Below are positions 37,086 through 40,507 of a DNA stretch of 40,507 nt, piece after piece. This stretch comes from Elusimicrobiota bacterium (GTDB lineage Bacteria > Elusimicrobiota > Elusimicrobia > UBA1565 > UBA9628), in contig JACRDS010000009.1 of assembly GCA_016212825.1 (NCBI GenBank), forward strand, positions 1-40,507, given 5' to 3'. Each line of letters begins with the position of its first letter. Positions within the stretch are counted from its first letter, which is position 1. A program made the position numbers and the translations under genes. The notes beneath the pieces are model-generated. The model had not been told where the DNA came from. It saw only the letters and a list, made by a program, of their open reading frames with translations, and ran no database searches.

Positions 37086-37490
37086 ATGCAGCGCAAGATA
37101 CGGGTCTTGATCGCCAAGCCGGGCCTGGACGGACACGACCGGGGCGCCAAGGTGGTGGCGCGCGCCCTGCGCGACGCGGGCATGGAGGTCATCTACACGG
37201 GCATACGGCAGACGCCCGAGGCCATCGCCAGCGCCGCGGTCCAGGAAGGGGTGGACTTCGTGGGTCTCTCCTCCCTCTCCGGGGCGCACAACCATCTCTT
37301 CCCGCGGGTCGTGTCCCTGCTGCGCAAGCTGGGGGCCCGGGAGGTCCAGGTCTTCGGCGGCGGAGTCATCCCCGCGGCCGACGTGCCCAGGCTCAAGAAG
37401 GCCGGGGTCCGGGAGATCTTCCCGCCCGGCACCTCCACCCAGGACATCGTGGGCTGGCTGCTCCGGGCCGCCAGGAAGGCGCGGCCATGA
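37086..37490 (+). CDS. Methylmalonyl-CoA mutase, B12-binding subunit
   Basis: 134 residues. [25 protein letters not shown] carries the DxHxxG motif whose His ligates cobalt in the base-off/His-on state. [14 protein letters not shown] and [22 protein letters not shown] complete the flavodoxin-like fold. It assembles with the 555-residue subunit encoded 5 nt upstream. The ATG at 37086 is preferred, with GAGG about 7 nt upstream, over the GTG at 37077. It overlaps the epimerase gene by 4 nt. Confidence 0.93.
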   Translation: MQRKIRVLIAKPGLDGHDRGAKVVARALRDAGMEVIYTGIRQTPEAIASAAVQEGVDFVGLSSLSGAHNHLFPRVVSLLRKLGAREVQVFGGGVIPAADVPRLKKAGVREIFPPGTSTQDIVGWLLRAARKARP

Positions 37491-37909
37491 AGCGGCTGGA
37501 CCACATCGCCATCGCGGTGCGCGACCTGGAGGAGTCCTCCCGGTTCTACCGGGAGGTGCTGGGCCTGGCCGGCGCCGGCGAGGAGACGGTGGCGGAGCAG
37601 AAGGTCAAGGTCGCATTCTTCGCCGCGGGCGACACCCGCATAGAACTCCTGCAGCCCACGGCCCCGGATTCCCCGGTCGCCAGGTTCCTGGAGTCCCGCG
37701 GCCCGGGCCTGCACCACATCTGCCTCCAGGTGGACGACCTCGACGCCGAGATGGAGCGCCTGCGCCGCACGGGCGTCGTCTTCACCGCCGAGGCGCCCCG
37801 GCCCGGCAGCCACGGCCTCCGCATCGCCTTCCTCCACCCCAGGTCCTCCGGCGGCGCGCTCATCGAGCTCTGCGAGCGTCCCGCCAAGTTTGATAGGATG
37901 GCGCCGTGA
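37487..37909 (+). CDS. mce: Methylmalonyl-CoA epimerase
   Basis: 140 residues, the normal size. A vicinal-oxygen-chelate fold of two beta-alpha-beta-beta-beta modules is visible: [24 protein letters not shown] and [24 protein letters not shown]. Metal-ligand candidates are H6, the IELLQP region, H76 and E127 (LIELCE). It interconverts (S)- and (R)-methylmalonyl-CoA, the step between carboxylase and mutase. It overlaps its neighbours by 4 nt on both sides, confirming tight operon membership. Confidence 0.92.
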   Translation: MKRLDHIAIAVRDLEESSRFYREVLGLAGAGEETVAEQKVKVAFFAAGDTRIELLQPTAPDSPVARFLESRGPGLHHICLQVDDLDAEMERLRRTGVVFTAEAPRPGSHGLRIAFLHPRSSGGALIELCERPAKFDRMAP

Positions 37910-38820
37910 TCGACGCCACCACCCTGCCCCTGCCGCGCCTGGTCGAGGTCGGCCCGCTCGACGGGCTGGGCAACGAGTCCGCCGTGGTCCCCACGGAGGC
38001 CAAGGTCGCCTTCATCGACGCCCTCTCCGAGAGCGGCGTGCGCGAGATCCTGGCCGGCGCCTTCGGCGCCAAGCCCCCCGTCCCCCAGCTCGCGGATTCG
38101 GCCGAGGTCTTCGAGAACATGAAGCGCCGGGAAGGGATCAGCTACCTGGCCCTGGTGCGCGACGAGAAGGGCCTGGACCTGGCGCTCGAGGCCGAGGCGG
38201 ACAAGATCGAGGTCGACTGCGCGGCCTCGGAGACCTGCTCCGAGAAGGTTTCCGGCGGCCCCATCGTCCGGGTCCTGGAGGACCTGCGTCCGGTGGTGGC
38301 GCGGGCTCGGGCCGCGAAGCTGCCGGTGCGCGCCGGCGTGGGTACCTGCTTCCACTGCCCCTACGAGGGCCCGGTCCACCCGGATTCCGTGGCCGCGATG
38401 GTGGAGCGCCTGCGCGTCATGGGCGTGACGGAGTTCTCCCTGGCCGACACTTTGGGCCGCGCCTCGCCCCAGGACGTGCGCGCCCTGCTGGAGATCCTGC
38501 TCCGGCGCCTGACCATCAGTCCCGAGCAGATCTTCCTCCACTTCCACGACACCTACGGCATGGCCCTGGCCAACGCCTTGACGGCCTGGACCGAATACCG
38601 CATCTCCGGCTTCGACGCATCCTGCGGCGGGGTGGGGGGCTGCCCCTACGCGCCCGGGGTGGGGGGCAACGCCGCGACCGAGGACCTGGCCTTCGCCTTC
38701 CTGGCCAGCGGGGCGCCCCTGCGCCTGGATTTTCAGAAGCTGCGCGAGGCCGGCCTGGCCTTGAGCAGGCACCTGGGACACGCTTTACCTTCCCATCTAA
38801 GTAAACTAGAATTCAAGTAG
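37906..38820 (+). CDS. HMG-CoA lyase-family protein with a replaced catalytic arginine
   Basis: 304 residues, GTG start overlapping the epimerase stop by 4 nt. The DRE-TIM fold of 3-hydroxy-3-methylglutaryl-CoA lyase is clear: HFHDTYG (H212 and H214 as metal ligands), GGVGGCPYAPGVGGNAATED with flexible-loop Cys C246, and EFSLADTLG. The first motif, normally VGPRDGLQNE, reads VGPLDGLGNE: L18 replaces the arginine (R41 in the human enzyme) that is essential for HMG-CoA cleavage, and Gly replaces the Gln. Metal-binding Asp D19 remains. It may cleave or form a different acyl-CoA, or be inactive. Last gene of the operon, followed by a hairpin. Leucine degradation is not supported by other genes here. 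Confidence 0.85.
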   Translation: MIDATTLPLPRLVEVGPLDGLGNESAVVPTEAKVAFIDALSESGVREILAGAFGAKPPVPQLADSAEVFENMKRREGISYLALVRDEKGLDLALEAEADKIEVDCAASETCSEKVSGGPIVRVLEDLRPVVARARAAKLPVRAGVGTCFHCPYEGPVHPDSVAAMVERLRVMGVTEFSLADTLGRASPQDVRALLEILLRRLTISPEQIFLHFHDTYGMALANALTAWTEYRISGFDASCGGVGGCPYAPGVGGNAATEDLAFAFLASGAPLRLDFQKLREAGLALSRHLGHALPSHLSKLEFK

Positions 38821-38843
38821 TCACCGTTTACAGTCAAAGGCCG

Positions 38844-38871
38844 CGCCCGCCCCGCTGAACCGGGACGGGCG
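38844..38871. terminator. GC-rich hairpin after the mutase operon
   Basis: Stem of 11 positions (CGCCCGCCCCG against CGGGACGGGCG) with one C-A mismatch and a 6-nt loop, 23 nt after the lyase stop. No T-tract follows, so intrinsic termination would be non-canonical. The flanking sequence up to the tRNA holds no clear promoter. Confidence 0.5.
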
Positions 38872-38892
38872 TCGTGAACGGAAACGATTTGC

Positions 38893-38964
38893 GCGCCCGT
38901 AGTGAAATGGATATCACGACAGCCTCCGAAGCTGTAAGTGCAGGTTCGATTCCTGCCGGGCGCA
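38893..38964 (+). tRNA. tRNA-Arg (anticodon CCG)
   Basis: Complete cloverleaf: acceptor GCGCCCG/CGGGCGC with discriminator A, D-arm GTG/CAC, anticodon stem ACAGC/GCTGT with loop CTCCGAA giving anticodon CCG, and T-arm GCAGG/CCTGC with loop TTCGATT. It decodes CGG, a common codon in GC-rich genes. The 3' CCA is not encoded. It sits alone between the lyase gene and the SUMF1-domain gene. Confidence 0.93.
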
Positions 38965-38992
38965 GGCTCTTCCCTTAGCAGGGATTCCCCAG

Positions 38993-40099
38993 ATGAGCGA
39001 TTCTCCCTCCAAGCTTTGCCGGTATTGCGGAACCGAGGTCAAGCCCGGGACCCCAAAATGCCCCATGTGCTGGGAGCCCATCGGCTGGCGCTGGTGGACG
39101 CGCATCCTGCGCCGGGGCATCACCTGGGGCCTGCTCATCTCCGCGCTCACGGTCGGGGGCGTCTGGATGCGGGGCTTCATGAACAAAGGCGTGGAAGCCT
39201 ATCACGAGATGGACGAGGTGAAGGCCGCCCTGGAGGGGGCCCTGGGCGCCTGCAAGGACCGCCCGTGCGCCCCCGAAGTCCAGCAGGCCAAGGCGCTCGT
39301 CGACCAGGCCTCCGAGCAGACCCGCAACGGCAAGCACGAAGCGGCTCTCGCGAACCTCAAGGCGGCGCGGGCCCTCCTGCTGGCCAAGCGGCCCGATGTG
39401 GCCACGCCCCCGGCGCCGGCCCAGGGGGACGCCTCCGGGGCGGCGGCCGCCGGCCTGGTCGCCATCGCTCCGGGAGAGTTCATGATGGGCTCCTTCGGCA
39501 ACAGCGCGGACGAGCAGCCGGCTCACGCCGTGTCTTTGGGCGGCTATGCTATCATGCCGCGCGAGGTCACCGTGGAGGAGTACCAGCGCTACGGCCAGGA
39601 AGTCCGTCAGAGTTGCCCGGAGCAGCCGGCCGGCAGCGGTCCCAAGCATCCCGTGGTCTTCATCACCTGGCACGAGGCCAAGGCCTACTGCGAGCATTAC
39701 GGGCTGCGCCTGCCTACGGAGGCGGAATGGGAGAGGGCGGCCCGCTGCGGCAGCGTCAGGGACTTCCCCGGGGACGGGACGCCCGCCGGCCTGGACCGCG
39801 TTGCCTGGCACCGGGGCGACTCGCAGGGGACGGCGCACCCCGCGGGAGCCAAGGCTGCCTCGGCCTGCTTCCTCTACGACATGTCCGGCAACGCGGCCGA
39901 GTGGGTGAGCGACTGGTACGCCCCGGATTACTACCTGGAGGGCGTTGCGCAGAACCCGACCGGCCCGGCGCAGGGCGACGACAGGGTGGTCCGCGGCGGT
40001 GCCTTCGACAGCCCGGCGGAGTCCCTGCGGCTGAGCTTCCGTGACCGGTTCAGCCCGGACAGCGGACGCGGGAACATCGGCTTCCGCTGCGCCCGGTAG
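38993..40099 (+). CDS. Membrane-anchored SUMF1/FGE-domain protein with N-terminal zinc ribbon
   Basis: 368 residues. A zinc ribbon (CRYCG and CPMC, about residues 9-26) is followed by one transmembrane helix (about 43-60), an alanine-rich helical spacer (about 70-135) and a formylglycine-generating-enzyme-sulfatase fold (about 150-368): FMMGSFGNSADEQPAHAV, REVTVEEYQRYG, LRLPTEAEWERAAR, DMSGNAAEWVSDWY, VVRGGAF and NIGFRCAR. The active-site cysteine pair of true FGE, found after RGGS, is absent (the segment reads FDSPAESLRLSFRDR), so sulfatase maturation is unlikely. It is more probably a binding or structural C-type-lectin-like domain facing the periplasm or outside. It follows the tRNA by 28 nt and converges with a small secreted protein gene. 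Confidence 0.85.
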   Translation: MSDSPSKLCRYCGTEVKPGTPKCPMCWEPIGWRWWTRILRRGITWGLLISALTVGGVWMRGFMNKGVEAYHEMDEVKAALEGALGACKDRPCAPEVQQAKALVDQASEQTRNGKHEAALANLKAARALLLAKRPDVATPPAPAQGDASGAAAAGLVAIAPGEFMMGSFGNSADEQPAHAVSLGGYAIMPREVTVEEYQRYGQEVRQSCPEQPAGSGPKHPVVFITWHEAKAYCEHYGLRLPTEAEWERAARCGSVRDFPGDGTPAGLDRVAWHRGDSQGTAHPAGAKAASACFLYDMSGNAAEWVSDWYAPDYYLEGVAQNPTGPAQGDDRVVRGGAFDSPAESLRLSFRDRFSPDSGRGNIGFRCAR

Positions 40100-40115
40100 G
40101 CCTTCGGCCTACTGG
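40093..40115. terminator. Hairpin covering both convergent stop codons
   Basis: Arms GTAGGCC and GGCCTAC around TTC form a perfect 7-bp stem (40096-40112), extended to 10 pairs by one wobble and two GC pairs. The TAG of the SUMF1 gene and the TAG of the opposite-strand gene lie within the two arms. It lacks a T-tract; a bidirectional terminator is plausible. Confidence 0.45.
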
Positions 40116-40444
40116 ATGTCGAGCTTGAAGCAGATGCGCATGCTTCCCCACGAGAGGGGGGAGACCCGGCCCATGAACATCCCGGCCAGCCGGGTGAGCC
40201 GCAGCAGGGCGGCCGGCCTCGCCGCCCCTTCCTTCTGGAAGACCCGCACCGGCAGGGCCTGAGCCGCCGGCTCGAGCACGGCGGCGGGGGCGGGGGACGC
40301 GATGACATCGGCCCTCCGGCGGGGCCAGGAGAAGGCGTCGCTGGCCTGAGGCTCGCCGAGGCAGTCCTGCGCCGCGGCGGGGTGCGCGGCCAGGGCCAGG
40401 AGGCCCAGCAGGAGCGTCAACCACAGGTGTCGTGCGGGAGGCAT
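40109..40444 (-). CDS. Small secreted protein, function unknown
   Basis: 111 residues. The N-terminus is a clear Sec signal peptide: a basic start, a hydrophobic LTLLLGLLALAA core and an AAA-Q cleavage region near residue 25. The mature part of about 86 residues has one cysteine near its N-terminus (QDCLGEP) and another near the end (RICFKLDIQ), which could pair, and a short beta-like segment (ALPVRVFQKEG). I recognise no family. The signal peptide and convergence through a shared hairpin with the neighbouring gene support it as real; the ribosome binding site is weak. It might be a periplasmic or surface component. Confidence 0.6.
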   Translation of the reverse strand: MPPARHLWLTLLLGLLALAAHPAAAQDCLGEPQASDAFSWPRRRADVIASPAPAAVLEPAAQALPVRVFQKEGAARPAALLRLTRLAGMFMGRVSPLSWGSMRICFKLDIQ

Positions 40445-40507
40445 CTCGGCGCTACCTGAGGGTAAGGCTAACAGGCCGATGTTGCGGCCGTATTGCGGCC
40501 TAGCGGC
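40445..40507. other. Right edge, non-coding as far as visible
   Basis: 63 nt upstream of the small secreted protein gene. It contains two copies of TTGCGGCC 10-11 nt apart and no clear promoter. The region is cut by the window edge. Confidence 0.4.

Overview
This window comes from a high-GC bacterium with densely packed genes. No intergenic gap exceeds about 165 bp. Almost everything recognisable is acyl-CoA metabolism, pyrimidine breakdown and B12-dependent carbon-skeleton rearrangement. I see two ETF pairs, two acyl-CoA dehydrogenases, a membrane FeS protein of the ETF:menaquinone oxidoreductase type, an acyl-phosphate/acyl-kinase system and ferredoxin-type PreA/PreT. Together these suggest an organism that degrades fatty acids, amino acids and nucleobases under anaerobic or low-oxygen conditions. 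The phylum cannot be fixed from this sequence; an uncultured lineage is plausible.

Layout. 1-1177: end of an SCP-x-type thiolase plus its DUF35 partner. 1184-1867: a MazEF-like toxin-antitoxin module with its own promoter. 1882-8359 (minus strand, one tightly overlapping operon): acyl-CoA dehydrogenase, EtfB, a fusion of EtfA with a 4-hydroxybutyryl-CoA-dehydratase-like domain, nitroreductase, PduO-type cobalamin adenosyltransferase and a metallo-beta-lactamase-fold hydrolase. 8403-16943 (plus, divergent): a fused phosphotransbutyrylase-butyrate kinase followed by acyl-CoA dehydrogenase, EtfB, EtfA, enoyl-CoA hydratase, 3-hydroxyacyl-CoA dehydrogenase and thiolase, a complete short-chain beta-oxidation/butyrate set. 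17071-22196 (plus): beta-ureidopropionase, dihydropyrimidinase, class III aminotransferase and CoA-acylating (methyl)malonate-semialdehyde dehydrogenase.

22194-24858 is an AT-richer accessory island: HigB-HigA with a strong promoter and palindromic operator, flanked by a direct repeat, then a DpnI-like methyl-directed restriction enzyme with a small overlapping partner gene. 24919-27527 (minus): PreA and PreT, the dihydropyrimidine dehydrogenase that completes the reductive pyrimidine pathway. 27689-38820 (plus, one long operon): ETF:quinone oxidoreductase-like FeS protein, IcmF (fused isobutyryl-CoA mutase), MeaB, propionyl-CoA carboxylase beta chain, split methylmalonyl-CoA mutase (large and B12 subunits), methylmalonyl-CoA epimerase and an HMG-CoA-lyase-like protein. 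The window ends with tRNA-Arg(CCG), a membrane-anchored SUMF1-domain protein and a small secreted protein.

How it fits together (inference). Uracil and thymine are reduced, hydrolysed, transaminated and oxidised to acetyl-CoA and propionyl-CoA. Propionyl-CoA goes through carboxylase, epimerase and mutase to succinyl-CoA. Isobutyryl-CoA is isomerised to butyryl-CoA by IcmF and then either beta-oxidised or converted to butyrate plus ATP by the Ptb-Buk fusion. Electrons from acyl-CoA dehydrogenation leave through ETF to the membrane FeS protein. The adenosyltransferase can supply adenosylcobalamin to both mutases. The most unusual object is the 820-residue EtfA/4-hydroxybutyryl-CoA-dehydratase-like fusion: it keeps the three cysteines of the dehydratase FeS site but has lost the histidine ligand and the known catalytic side chains. 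Its operon partner acyl-CoA dehydrogenase also lacks the catalytic glutamate at both usual positions, so this operon probably carries out a reaction not yet described.
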